Source of the DNA: Bacteroidales bacterium
GTDB taxonomy: Bacteria; Bacteroidota; Bacteroidia; Bacteroidales; UBA932
DNA: 49,028 nucleotides
Direction: 5' to 3'
Assembly (NCBI GenBank): GCA_017961175.1
Contig: JAGCXV010000065.1
Location: forward strand, 1 to 49,028
The notes beneath the pieces were generated by a model. It saw only the letters and a program-made list of their open reading frames with translations. It was not told the origin of the DNA and ran no database searches. Positions 23,806 to 31,731 of this stretch are shown one piece after another. The position numbers were made by a program, and so were the translations under genes. The stretch's first letter is position 1, and each line of letters opens with the position of its first letter.

Positions 23806-24387
23806 TTAACCCTCGGAGGTAAGGTCCTTGATCTGGGCGAGGGTTTCATCGGATTTTGAGAGGATGTTGTGGCGCAATATGAGTCCAATAGCTCCGCCGA
23901 TTACGATTCCCACTCCGAGACCGATGAACATCGCATACTTTGCTTCTGAAGGGAATGCCTCGTTTTTCATGATTTCATAGACCATTCCGCTCAGCCAGAG
24001 GATAAGCAGAGGAATTCCGATCCAGAGCCAGTTGGTGTAGCCTTTTCTGAAGCGTACGATTCCCTTGGCTGCAGTTACGAGATCTGTGTTCATGTTAGGG
24101 AGCCTGTTGTTAATCACGATGGTAGCAACCAGGCAGAAAGCCAGCATTACTTCTGTCGCGATTACGAAAGGAATAGAGAATCCCACATTCAGGAGGTTGA
24201 GGCAGAGGAGCATAGCAACTATACCGATAACCGTTTGGAAGAGAGCTTTTCTCTGAAGGCTGCCGAGAGTCTTGCGGTAGGCGTTGCGTAGGAGCTTGTC
24301 GTTGACAATGGTTTCTCCTTCCAGTTTTTCCTTCATCTGTCGCAGCTGCTGCTGCATTTCGTTGAGTATGTTATCTGTGTTTTCCAT
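23806..24387 (-). CDS. Membrane protein encoded with an ECF sigma factor
   Basis: A 193-residue protein starting at the ATG one base after the sigma-factor stop (24389); the longer reading runs through that gene. It has a charged N-terminal helix rich in Gln and Lys (MQQQLRQMKEKLEG) and four hydrophobic segments (about 50-66, 70-90, 115-133, 150-170). The position directly behind an ECF sigma gene, with a cytoplasmic N-terminus and membrane anchor, suggests an anti-sigma role, but no known anti-sigma domain is visible. Confidence 0.75.
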   Translation of the reverse strand: MENTDNILNEMQQQLRQMKEKLEGETIVNDKLLRNAYRKTLGSLQRKALFQTVIGIVAMLLCLNLLNVGFSIPFVIATEVMLAFCLVATIVINNRLPNMNTDLVTAAKGIVRFRKGYTNWLWIGIPLLILWLSGMVYEIMKNEAFPSEAKYAMFIGLGVGIVIGGAIGLILRHNILSKSDETLAQIKDLTSEG

Positions 24388-24388
24388 T

Positions 24389-24859
24389 TTAGTGCATCTT
24401 TTTGAGTTGTTCTTTGATTCTGACAAGACGGACAGAGACATTCTTGGTGCTGATTCCGACAATCTGGCCGATCTCCTCATAGCTGAGGTTTTCCAGCCAC
24501 AGCAGGACTATTGCCCTGTCAAAAGGCCCGAGCTTGGAGATTCTGTCTTTCAGGAGATTGGCCTGGATGGAAGCCGAATCGCGGTCTTCAAAGAGGTCTA
24601 TCTTCATTGAGAGAGGTTCCTTTCTCGGCATACGCCTTTTCTTGCGGTCTGAAGAGATGCAGGTGTTGAGGCTTACCTTCCATATCCAGGAGTTCAGGCT
24701 GCTTTCTCCACGGAAAGTTCCGGATCCTTTCCAGAGGTTGATCAGGATCTCCTGGAAGAGGTCGGCGACCTCCTCTTTGTCCTGCGAGAACATATAGCAG
24801 ACGGTGTAGATCGTCCCCTTGTGTTCCCTGACCATTTTTTCGAATTCTTTTTCTGTCAT
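24389..24859 (-). CDS. ECF-type RNA polymerase sigma factor
   Basis: A 156-residue sigma-70-family factor. Region 2 runs from about 10 to 75 (TVCYMFSQDKEEVADLFQEILINLWKG, SWIWKVSLNTCISSDRKKRR). Region 4 is about 100-150 (LGPFDRAIVLLWLENLSYEEIGQIVGISTKNVSVRLVRIKEQL), with its helix-turn-helix binding the -35 element. It is followed by a membrane protein one base downstream. A TGCGTCTA element 26 bases upstream is shared with the second ECF gene of the window and may be its -10 site. Confidence 0.93.
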   Translation of the reverse strand: MTEKEFEKMVREHKGTIYTVCYMFSQDKEEVADLFQEILINLWKGSGTFRGESSLNSWIWKVSLNTCISSDRKKRRMPRKEPLSMKIDLFEDRDSASIQANLLKDRISKLGPFDRAIVLLWLENLSYEEIGQIVGISTKNVSVRLVRIKEQLKKMH

Positions 24860-24884
24860 GTCCGTTTTGTTTGTTTCTGCCCAT

Positions 24885-24892
24885 TAGACGCA
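24885..24892 (-). promoter_or_regulatory. Candidate ECF-sigma -10 element TGCGTCTA
   Basis: On the minus strand TGCGTCTA is followed by ATGGG; a T-rich AGTTTTTCC lies upstream. The same TGCGTCTA precedes the other ECF gene at 29618-29625. CGTC-type -10 boxes are common for ECF sigma factors. Confidence 0.4.
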
Positions 24893-24950
24893 GAACCACT
24901 GGAAAAACTACACAAAGGTCAGAAAAAAATGTATTGTGTGGGAGATTTAA

Positions 24951-27839
24951 CTAGAAGATCATGCTCCAGGCGGCCTTCTGGGCCCTCTGGCTGTTGGCCG
25001 CGTTCATCTTGCCGAAGTTCCATTTGACACCGAAGAGTATATAGCGGCCCAGTACAAGAGAATAGGTGTCTTGTTCGTAGTTTGCCGTTACCGTATGCCT
25101 GAGGCTACGGGTCTGGTTGAGAATATCGTGAACCTTGACACTCAGGTTGAAGGCCCCGATGTTCTTGGATACTTCCGCATTCCACTGCCATTCAGGCTTT
25201 CCGTAACCTTTTGCATAGCCGTTGAATAACGCATAGGCTATGTCAGAGATGAATTCGAACTCGTGTTTTGTGGTGTATCTGCCTTCTGCAAAGAAGCGGG
25301 TGTCCAGAGTGTTGGTGTTCACGCTCTTGTTCAGGGAGTATCTGGATACTTGAGCTGTTGTACCGATTCCGGCAGAGAACGAGTATTGCTTCTGGTTGAG
25401 TCTGACTCTGAAGCTGCCTCCAGGAATAAAGATTCTGGTCTTGCTCTTTCTGAAGCCGCTAAGGCCTTCATAGAAGCGGTTGCCCTTGCTGTTTCCCCAG
25501 AAGTCTGCCATAAACGCCGTATAGTCAAAGGTTTCTTTGTCCAGTCCCGGCAGGGTTCCGGTTGCCTGATAGCTTGACGAGTAAGAATATGTGCCGTTGG
25601 CAGAAAGGCTCAGAGACCATATCTTTTTGGAATCCAGCGGGGTAGTGTAACTGGAACTCAGCCAGAATGAATAATATGGGTCTTTGGAATTTACCGGAAT
25701 GGTATAGAGGATTCCGTCTGAATCATACCAGAGTGCGTTGGTGATGGTTTTGGTATTGTAAGAAAGACTCATGTTAACCATCAGGTTGGTGAATTTCGCC
25801 CTGTCGTTCCTGTTCCATCCCAAGCCTAAATGTGTGTTTGAATAAGGCCTCAGATAAATGTTTCCAATACCCAGGCTGGATGGATTGCTGATGTTCAGAA
25901 CAGGTAGCATACGGCCATTGTTTGGCTTCTGGCTACTTCCGCTCATGTTCAAACTGAAACGGTTAAAACCTTTTGAAATCATGAGTCTCAGTGTAGGGGC
26001 CACATACCAGTTCCACTCTCCTTTTCCTGTGGTATCCAGTACGTTATAGCTTTGGGAAATAAGCCGGTTGAGAGTTCCGTTGGCCGTGACTCCTAGTGTA
26101 ACATAGCTTTGCTTGCTGAACTTGTACTGGGTGGTAATGTCATACTGCTGGTTGATGTTGTGAGTCTTGCTCAACGATGAATAGTAGCTGTTCTTTCCGC
26201 CTGCGTCAAATGCGTCTCTTGTTCTTTCAGATTCATTCAGGCGGAAATTTGCTTGAGCGGAAAGCATTAGTTTGTCAGAAAGCGGTTCAGTATATCGGAG
26301 TAGGGTTAATGTAGAATAGGAATCAGTATTCGAGACATAGCGCATCGTTCGGCTTTCTTCCGAGGCAGCGGTTTGGAATAAGGAGGATTCATCGCTGTTC
26401 CCATTGCTGTTTATAACACTACCATTGAAATTGAAATGGAAAGATCTGTCTTTCTTCCCTCCGAGATCCTTGATTGTAAAGCCTGTGCTGACCATTGCGG
26501 TTCTGCTGAGGGAATGGTCTCGGGAGCGGTTCTCAGCCTGGTTGATAAGAGACTCTTCCCTGTAGGTTTCAGAAGAGCCGTTACCGTATGTGTCTGTTTT
26601 GCTGAATTTAAAGCGGGGAACAAAGCTGAACTGGAACTTTCCTTTCTCTTTTTTCATTTCAATATTTGCGCTCACGTCGTTGCCGTAAGACCTTCCGGAA
26701 TTCCTGGAAGCGGATAGCAGGTTTCCGCTTTCCTGGAAAGTTGTCCTGTAGCTTTGAGAGCCTGATTCAGTATCGCCGTAGCTGTAGGTTGCAGCCAGTG
26801 TTGTCTCCACGTCCTTGATTCTGGATGTATTTACATTCAGTCCTATCTGAGCGGCAGACGAAAGGCCGGAGACACGTGAAAAGGAGAGTTCATCACCATC
26901 AAATGCCATAAAGATTGCTATGTTGCCGTCGTTTACATTCTGGCCGTTGGCAATTATTGTAACCTGGTCTTTCTGGTTATATGCTGCAACCAGTGCATTG
27001 GTGCTGTACAGTAATCCGCGATTGTCTCTAAGCGGCTCGTCGCTTTTCTTGCCCTCTATTGTAGTTCCGCCCTTAACTCCCACATTGCCGAACCAGCCCT
27101 GTTCGTATTCTTTCTTCAACCCGACATCCAGAATCTTTTCCCGGTTTCCGTCCTGTATGCCAGTTGCTCTGGTTTGTTCGGATTCCCTGTCAATTACGCG
27201 TATCTTGTCTACAATTGCCGCCGGAAGATTGTTCAGCGCAGTGGCCTGGTCATCAAAGAAGAATGTCCGCCCTCCAACTGTAAGCTTGGAAATGGCTTCT
27301 CCATTGAAAATCACCTTGCCCTGATCGTTGATTTCCATTCCGGGCATCCTCTTTATCAGGTCTTTGAGCATGGCGTTGGCACCAACCCTGAAAGAAGAGG
27401 CGGAGAACTCGATTGTATCCTGTTTTATCACGATGGGATTGCCCACATCGGTGACGGTGATCGCTGAGAGATAATTCTCGTCCAGTTTGAGCTTGACAGT
27501 CCCCATATCCACCCTTTCTTCCCTGAAATACTTCTCTTTTGCGTAATGCTTGTAGCCCATCATCTCGATATGGAAAACATAGTTTCCGAAAGGAACATCT
27601 CTCAGGGTTGCAACTCCGGACGTGTCTGATATTATGAAATTTGATATGACCGTGTCTTTTGCCGGCACAACATATACGGAAGCATAAGGAATGGACTCGC
27701 TGGTAAGGGAGTCTATGATCTTCACCCTTATGTTGCTCATCCTCCTGTTTGTCAGATTGTCATTGCCAATGAAAATCTGCGCCCTGGCAGAAAGGCTGAA
27801 TACAAGTGTCAGTATTATCGCGATAAATATCTTTTTCAT
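24951..27839 (-). CDS. Outer-membrane beta-barrel protein, TonB-receptor-like (CarboxypepD-reg-like + plug + OMP_b-brl_3)
   Basis: A 962-residue outer-membrane protein. A signal peptide ends at about residue 21 (SARAQ). Residues 35-125 are a carboxypeptidase-regulatory-like Ig fold (VKIIDSLTSESIPYASVYV, GYKHYAKE). Residues about 130-225 are plug-like, with LKDLIKRMPGMEI at 158-170 and GKVIFNGEAISKLTVGGR. The rest is a long barrel rich in alternating aromatic strands, ending in an aromatic residue (MIF). This layout matches Bacteroidetes TonB-dependent-like barrels of unknown cargo; no TonB box was recognised. It lies 64 bases after the secreted plug-like protein gene, in the ECF sigma cluster to its right. 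Confidence 0.9.
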   Translation of the reverse strand: MKKIFIAIILTLVFSLSARAQIFIGNDNLTNRRMSNIRVKIIDSLTSESIPYASVYVVPAKDTVISNFIISDTSGVATLRDVPFGNYVFHIEMMGYKHYAKEKYFREERVDMGTVKLKLDENYLSAITVTDVGNPIVIKQDTIEFSASSFRVGANAMLKDLIKRMPGMEINDQGKVIFNGEAISKLTVGGRTFFFDDQATALNNLPAAIVDKIRVIDRESEQTRATGIQDGNREKILDVGLKKEYEQGWFGNVGVKGGTTIEGKKSDEPLRDNRGLLYSTNALVAAYNQKDQVTIIANGQNVNDGNIAIFMAFDGDELSFSRVSGLSSAAQIGLNVNTSRIKDVETTLAATYSYGDTESGSQSYRTTFQESGNLLSASRNSGRSYGNDVSANIEMKKEKGKFQFSFVPRFKFSKTDTYGNGSSETYREESLINQAENRSRDHSLSRTAMVSTGFTIKDLGGKKDRSFHFNFNGSVINSNGNSDESSLFQTAASEESRTMRYVSNTDSYSTLTLLRYTEPLSDKLMLSAQANFRLNESERTRDAFDAGGKNSYYSSLSKTHNINQQYDITTQYKFSKQSYVTLGVTANGTLNRLISQSYNVLDTTGKGEWNWYVAPTLRLMISKGFNRFSLNMSGSSQKPNNGRMLPVLNISNPSSLGIGNIYLRPYSNTHLGLGWNRNDRAKFTNLMVNMSLSYNTKTITNALWYDSDGILYTIPVNSKDPYYSFWLSSSYTTPLDSKKIWSLSLSANGTYSYSSSYQATGTLPGLDKETFDYTAFMADFWGNSKGNRFYEGLSGFRKSKTRIFIPGGSFRVRLNQKQYSFSAGIGTTAQVSRYSLNKSVNTNTLDTRFFAEGRYTTKHEFEFISDIAYALFNGYAKGYGKPEWQWNAEVSKNIGAFNLSVKVHDILNQTRSLRHTVTANYEQDTYSLVLGRYILFGVKWNFGKMNAANSQRAQKAAWSMIF

Positions 27840-27903
27840 TCCCCAATCTGTTACGAGCGGCTTACGGGATGCAATATAAAAAAAAATCAGTTGATTATGA
27901 AAA

Positions 27904-28500
27904 TCAATCGTCTTTCTTGACAGTGTATCTGGTACCGTTGATGGTGATAAACTCTACAGGTTTCCCGTCTATAGAGACGCTTCCGTCTGCCTCTGTTTTT
28001 GCCCCGGGAATGATTTTGAGAAGTGTTTTTAGGTCTAATTTCTTAAGCACGTTCTGGTTTGGCTGGGTTTCTATGAAAGTGGTGATCAGGATTTTTGGGC
28101 CATTCTTGTCCGGATTCTCCTTTTGCTCGCTTCTAATGCTCTTCATAGTCCTCTCCGATGATCCCAACACTTTTTTTAGATAATCGTTCCCTTCTTTATG
28201 ACCATACTTTTTGCCATCTATGATAAAAGACATGTTAGGATAATCCGGTTCGGTAGTAGCGGTTGCTATGCCGAAAAAAGAACCTCTTCCCTGAGACGAT
28301 GTTCTGATAGAGTGGACAGTAACTGCATCTTTTCCCTTCCCGGTGCCTGAAATCTTGTAATCTTTGATTATCTTGCCTTTAAGCTGAGAGCCATCAAAAT
28401 TATCTACGGTTATGTCATCTATGACATAAACAACCTTCTGGGCAAATGCTCCGCAGCAAGCCAGAAGAATGACGGTTGTAAGTAATAATATCTTTTTCAT
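27904..28500 (-). CDS. Secreted protein with TonB-plug-like motifs
   Basis: A 198-residue protein with a signal peptide ending near GAFAQ (residue 21). The middle part has the plug-domain rhythm FIIDGKKYG, MKSIRSEQ, GPKILITTFI. The C-terminus, residues 157-191, reads LKTLLKIIPGAKTEADGSVS and continues with a DGK/NGTR hairpin. That C-terminal block closely parallels the plug segment at 158-191 of the barrel protein encoded next. It has no barrel of its own. It could be a free plug-like partner, a decoy for the barrel, or a part of a TonB signalling route. Unrecognised as a named family. Confidence 0.75.
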   Translation of the reverse strand: MKKILLLTTVILLACCGAFAQKVVYVIDDITVDNFDGSQLKGKIIKDYKISGTGKGKDAVTVHSIRTSSQGRGSFFGIATATTEPDYPNMSFIIDGKKYGHKEGNDYLKKVLGSSERTMKSIRSEQKENPDKNGPKILITTFIETQPNQNVLKKLDLKTLLKIIPGAKTEADGSVSIDGKPVEFITINGTRYTVKKDD

Positions 28501-28511
28501 AATTCTAAGTT

Positions 28512-29075
28512 TTAATAATCAATACCAGGAGAATTGAGTGAAATTAAGAAGAAAGACTGGTCTTCTTCTGTTTGGGAAAGCAGATATTTCCCCTTGCTTC
28601 CGTCCGGGAAATAGGCTGTCAGGATATAGCCGCCTTCAATGGGCTCGAATTCACATTTTTCTGCTTCTTCCAGTGCGTTATTGGAGAATAGAAGTACTTG
28701 TTCTACCGGGTTGCCCGAATAGTTTTCACTCTGAGTCTCAGTAGATTGGGTCCGAAGAAGGAAAAACATCGCGACAGCTGCCGCAAGTCCTGCAAGGGAA
28801 TATCCCCAAATTCGGCTATTTCTGTGTCTGGAAATAATGCTGTCAAACTCTTCCTCCGCGATAATATCATCTTCCAGAAGATAGTCTTTTCCTTTATCAG
28901 CCTCTACAAATAGATTTGCGTGGGCGAGGATTGCAGCAATCTTCTCTTCCTCTTTATCCTGTGGCGGATTCTCTGCAAAGGATTCTGCAAGCAGGCGCTC
29001 TTCCTCTACAGATGTTTCAGCATCCAGGTATTTTTGGATGAGAGCTTTGCGGTTTATGTTTCTTCTTGTTTCCAT
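28512..29075 (-). CDS. Anti-sigma-like single-pass membrane protein
   Basis: A 187-residue protein. Residues 1-95 are acidic and helical (KALIQKYLDAETSVEEERLLAESF), resembling the cytoplasmic N-terminal part of small Bacteroidetes anti-sigma proteins. One membrane segment lies at about 104-120 (GYSLAGLAAAVAMFFLL). The periplasmic C-terminal part has FEPIEGGYILTAYFPDG. It is 36 bases behind the ECF sigma gene, the normal place for its anti-sigma factor, and 11 bases ahead of the plug-like protein gene. Confidence 0.75.
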   Translation of the reverse strand: METRRNINRKALIQKYLDAETSVEEERLLAESFAENPPQDKEEEKIAAILAHANLFVEADKGKDYLLEDDIIAEEEFDSIISRHRNSRIWGYSLAGLAAAVAMFFLLRTQSTETQSENYSGNPVEQVLLFSNNALEEAEKCEFEPIEGGYILTAYFPDGSKGKYLLSQTEEDQSFFLISLNSPGIDY

Positions 29076-29111
29076 TGCTGTATCTTCTGCGATTTATTCA
29101 TTCTTTTTATA

Positions 29112-29606
29112 TTAAGTATTGAGGCTCTGAACCAGTGCTTTTCTGGCTGCTGAGATGGAACTCTTTACGCTGCCCTTGCTGCGTCCGGTTATGGCTGAAA
29201 TCTCGTCAAGAGACAGGCCTGAAGCCCTGAGCCGCAGCAGTTTGATGGTTCCTTCCGAGAAACCCTCCATAGTTCTGTTAAGTATCGCCGAGGCTTCTGT
29301 TTCCCTGATTCTGTTAAGAGCCGGGTTGTCAGAAACCGATGAGGTCTGCGCTTCAAGTCCGGAATGGGTTGCTCTACTTTTTTTGCGCCAGGCGGAAATG
29401 CAGGCATTCTTGGCGGCTCTAACGGCCCAGGCTTCTGCATTCAGGATATCCGTTCCGTTTTGCTTTGCTGTCCACAGTTTCAGAAGCACATCCTGTACGA
29501 TGTCTTCCGGATCTGATTCCAGGTGGGCGGAAAGGAAAAACCTGCGTGTGAGGGCAAGTACCTTTGGTCTCAGTTGCGCAAGTTCTATGTCAAAGCTTTT
29601 TGCCAT
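29112..29606 (-). CDS. ECF-type RNA polymerase sigma factor
   Basis: A 164-residue ECF sigma factor. Region 2 includes ESDPEDIVQDVLLKLWTAKQ and AEAWAVRAAKNACISAWRKKSR; region 4 includes FSEGTIKLLRLRASGLSLDEISAITGRSKGSVKSSISAARKAL. It heads a four-gene set: sigma, anti-sigma-like membrane protein, secreted plug-like protein and outer-membrane barrel. Its start lies 12 bases after a TGCGTCTA element, giving a very short leader if that is its -10 box. It likely controls this set in response to the barrel or an envelope signal. Confidence 0.93.
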   Translation of the reverse strand: MAKSFDIELAQLRPKVLALTRRFFLSAHLESDPEDIVQDVLLKLWTAKQNGTDILNAEAWAVRAAKNACISAWRKKSRATHSGLEAQTSSVSDNPALNRIRETEASAILNRTMEGFSEGTIKLLRLRASGLSLDEISAITGRSKGSVKSSISAARKALVQSLNT

Positions 29607-29617
29607 ATTCCATTAGA

Positions 29618-29625
29618 TAGACGCA
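29618..29625 (-). promoter_or_regulatory. Candidate ECF-sigma -10 element TGCGTCTA
   Basis: On the minus strand AACTTTTTC, nine bases (ACATATTTG, overlapping the element), then CGTCTATC. Identical in its eight core bases to 24885-24892 and again followed shortly by TAATGG. Consistent with an autoregulated ECF promoter. Confidence 0.4.
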
Positions 29626-29650
29626 AATATGTGAAAAAGTTAAGAAAACA

Positions 29651-29680
29651 AAAAGATCCAGCCTGATGACTGGATCTTTT
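29651..29680 (-). terminator. Terminator of the tRNA-Ala gene
   Basis: AAAAGATCCAG (29651-29661) and CTGGATCTTTT (29670-29680) form a perfect 11-bp stem with an 8-base loop, immediately downstream of the tRNA on the minus strand, with a T-run. Confidence 0.85.
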
Positions 29681-29681
29681 G

Positions 29682-29754
29682 TGGAGCATAGGGGAGTCGG
29701 ACCCCTGACCTTTTGAATGCCATTCAAACGCTCTGCCAACTGAGCTAATGCCCC
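29682..29754 (-). tRNA. tRNA-Ala (anticodon GGC)
   Basis: A 73-base cloverleaf on the minus strand. Acceptor GGGGCAT pairs with ATGCTCC (one G-U). The D arm is GCTC/GAGC, the anticodon stem is TTTGA/TCAAA with loop ATGGCAT giving anticodon GGC, and the T arm is AGGGG/CCCCT with loop TCCGACT. Discriminator base is A; CCA is not encoded. Confidence 0.95.
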
Positions 29755-29787
29755 AACGGGACTGCAAATATATAAAAAAGTCTTGTT

Positions 29788-29979
29788 TTATCCCCTAAAC
29801 AGCAGGATTATGATTGTGAAGATAACCGCAGCAACGAGAACTATAATCCAGCCCTTGTTGCCGCGTGGCTTCTTGGGCTCGAACTGATATTCGTACCAGA
29901 TTCTCTGCTGCTCCATCTGCTGGGCCATGTTCTGCAGATTCTGATGATCCTGATTGTCCTGTTGGTAGTTCTCTTCCAT
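29788..29979 (-). CDS. Small tail-anchored membrane protein
   Basis: A 63-residue protein with a Gln/Asn/Asp-rich N-terminal half (QQDNQDHQNLQNMAQQMEQQ) and one C-terminal membrane segment (GWIIVLVAAVIFTIIILLF). It starts one base after the C69 peptidase stop, so the two are co-transcribed. No function recognised; tail-anchored topology is predicted. Confidence 0.65.
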   Translation of the reverse strand: MEENYQQDNQDHQNLQNMAQQMEQQRIWYEYQFEPKKPRGNKGWIIVLVAAVIFTIIILLFRG

Positions 29980-29980
29980 A

Positions 29981-31645
29981 TTATTTCTGAGGGTTTATGT
30001 AACGGTCTCCGGTATGAGTCTTGACTGCCTCGATGAAGGCTGGGGCATAGGCCGGAGAAGTATGTCTGCCAGGGGCCAGTTCTCCGTCCTTGGACGGCAG
30101 CATGATCTGGTCGTTGTGCTTGACAATGATGAGCTTGGCGAGCTTGTCCCAGCGCTTCATCATCTTGTCTGTGTACTGCTCGGTCTTGCGGGTGAGGAAA
30201 TCGCTGAGCTCGCTTGGAGTCATCTTTGCAGCGGCTTCCTCAACCTTCTTCTGGTCTTCCTCGTAGTAGTCTTCAAGTTCTTTCTGGGCTTCTTTGAGGT
30301 CCGGATAGAGGGCGCTCCATCTCGGATAAACCATATTGGCAACCCAGTTGTTCATCCAGAAGGCGCTTTCCGTGGAGAACTCGCGGATGTTGTTGTTTTC
30401 CCTGCGGAAAGGCTCAGGTATGCGGTTGATTCCGCAATAAACAGGAACATAGGCTACCATTGTGGCATCGTCGAGGTTGAAATAGGTTATTCCGCCCACA
30501 GCGTCAGGAAGCCAGCTTCTCATCTGGCAAACCATTGTCATTCCGCTCTGCTGGCATCCTATAGGCCTCTCCCTGAACATCTTGGTGGAGTCGCTGCTGT
30601 AGAAATTGACCGGCTGGTTGCGGTAAGGAGAGCCCCAAGGGCCTGCGCTTACGTCTGCGGTCATGTCGAGGGCGGTTCCCTCATAGTGGTCTCTCATGTC
30701 ATTCATTATGTCCCTTACGCTGACTGGTTTGTCAGGCTTGATCCACAGAGGAAGATGGTCGCAGATCTCAACCTTTCCGTTTATGAACGGCAGGTATGAG
30801 TCCATCTCTGCCTTGTCATAGTGGTGGCGGAAGAAGCTCCATACACGGGCCTCACAGTAGCGGATCTTGCTGAAATCCATTGGCTGGTAGGCGTCCCTGA
30901 AGCTGAAGTCCTTGTCTTCTCCGCTGTAGTATCCCATTTCGCGGGCAAAGGAAATGATGTCTGAAGAATACATGCACTCGTTTTCAACGATGCAGAATCC
31001 CAGTTTCTTGTCGGCCTTCTTAGCCTGCGGGAACTGCATAATGCGGCTTGAGTTTGCGTATGCTGTGATGCAGTCATCAGGGAGCCTCATTGCAATCCAG
31101 ATTGCTCCCTTGCGGCCCTTGCCCTTGCCGATAATCTCCATAATCCAGGCCTCTTCCTTGTCGCACACGGCAAAGGATTCTCCGGTTGAGTTGTAGCCGT
31201 ATTCCTGCACCAGCTGGTGGATGACCTCAATGGCTTCGCGAGCGGTTGATGCTCTCTGAAGGGTAACGTGCATCAGGGTGAAGTAGTCGAAGTACCCCTC
31301 AGGGTTGCGGAGTTCCTTCCTTCCGTCCCAGGTGGTTTCCACGATGCTTACCTGATGGTCGTTCATCAAGCCTACAACACCGTATGTGTAAGGCACTTGC
31401 TTTACGAGTCTCGGTCCTGCCTGCGGTCCCCAACCCCTGATGTTCAGCATTTCGTCTGCCGGATGCATTCCGGGCATGGAGAAAGACAGTGATGCGGCAA
31501 AGCCGAAGCCGTCGCAATTGTATGTGCATATCACGCTTCCGTCCGTGGAAGCTTTCTTTCCGACAATAAGGTTTGTACAGGCGTCAGCCGTAGAAGGCTG
31601 GAAAATGAGCAGTGCGCCCACGAGAATGGTAAACAGGCGTTTCAT
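29981..31645 (-). CDS. C69-family dipeptidase (PepD-like), exported
   Basis: A 554-residue N-terminal-nucleophile hydrolase. A signal peptide ends at STADA, leaving Cys23 of ACTNLIVGKKASTDGS as the first mature residue, the expected catalytic nucleophile of family C69. Further family signatures are SVICTYNCDGFGF, GLMNDHQVSIVETTWDGRKE, and SGESF-like NSTGESFAVCDKEEAW. It cleaves dipeptides, probably in the periplasm. The ATG at 31645 directly precedes the signal peptide; the longer reading would cross the divergent promoter region. Divergent from an M28 peptidase, with an 18-bp palindrome between them. Confidence 0.92.
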   Translation of the reverse strand: MKRLFTILVGALLIFQPSTADACTNLIVGKKASTDGSVICTYNCDGFGFAASLSFSMPGMHPADEMLNIRGWGPQAGPRLVKQVPYTYGVVGLMNDHQVSIVETTWDGRKELRNPEGYFDYFTLMHVTLQRASTAREAIEVIHQLVQEYGYNSTGESFAVCDKEEAWIMEIIGKGKGRKGAIWIAMRLPDDCITAYANSSRIMQFPQAKKADKKLGFCIVENECMYSSDIISFAREMGYYSGEDKDFSFRDAYQPMDFSKIRYCEARVWSFFRHHYDKAEMDSYLPFINGKVEICDHLPLWIKPDKPVSVRDIMNDMRDHYEGTALDMTADVSAGPWGSPYRNQPVNFYSSDSTKMFRERPIGCQQSGMTMVCQMRSWLPDAVGGITYFNLDDATMVAYVPVYCGINRIPEPFRRENNNIREFSTESAFWMNNWVANMVYPRWSALYPDLKEAQKELEDYYEEDQKKVEEAAAKMTPSELSDFLTRKTEQYTDKMMKRWDKLAKLIIVKHNDQIMLPSKDGELAPGRHTSPAYAPAFIEAVKTHTGDRYINPQK

Positions 31646-31658
31646 AAATATCAGATGT

Positions 31659-31676
31659 TTTATATCGCGATATAAA
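31659..31676. promoter_or_regulatory. Perfect 18-bp palindrome between divergent peptidase genes
   Basis: TTTATATCGCGATATAAA lies 14 bases from the C69 peptidase start and 56 from the M28 peptidase start, where one dimeric regulator could act on both. The -7-like boxes TATATTTA (minus) and TATCTTTA (plus) beside it are 7-of-8 matches. Confidence 0.55.
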
Positions 31677-31731
31677 TATACGATAATTAATGATAATTGT
31701 CTTATCTTTACTGAATAATACATATCTGATT

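Noticed and set aside
27879-27887. A9 run upstream of the barrel gene as another slippage switch
   Set aside because: It lies outside any coding sequence and beside no recognisable promoter element; A-runs of this length are common in AT-rich gaps.
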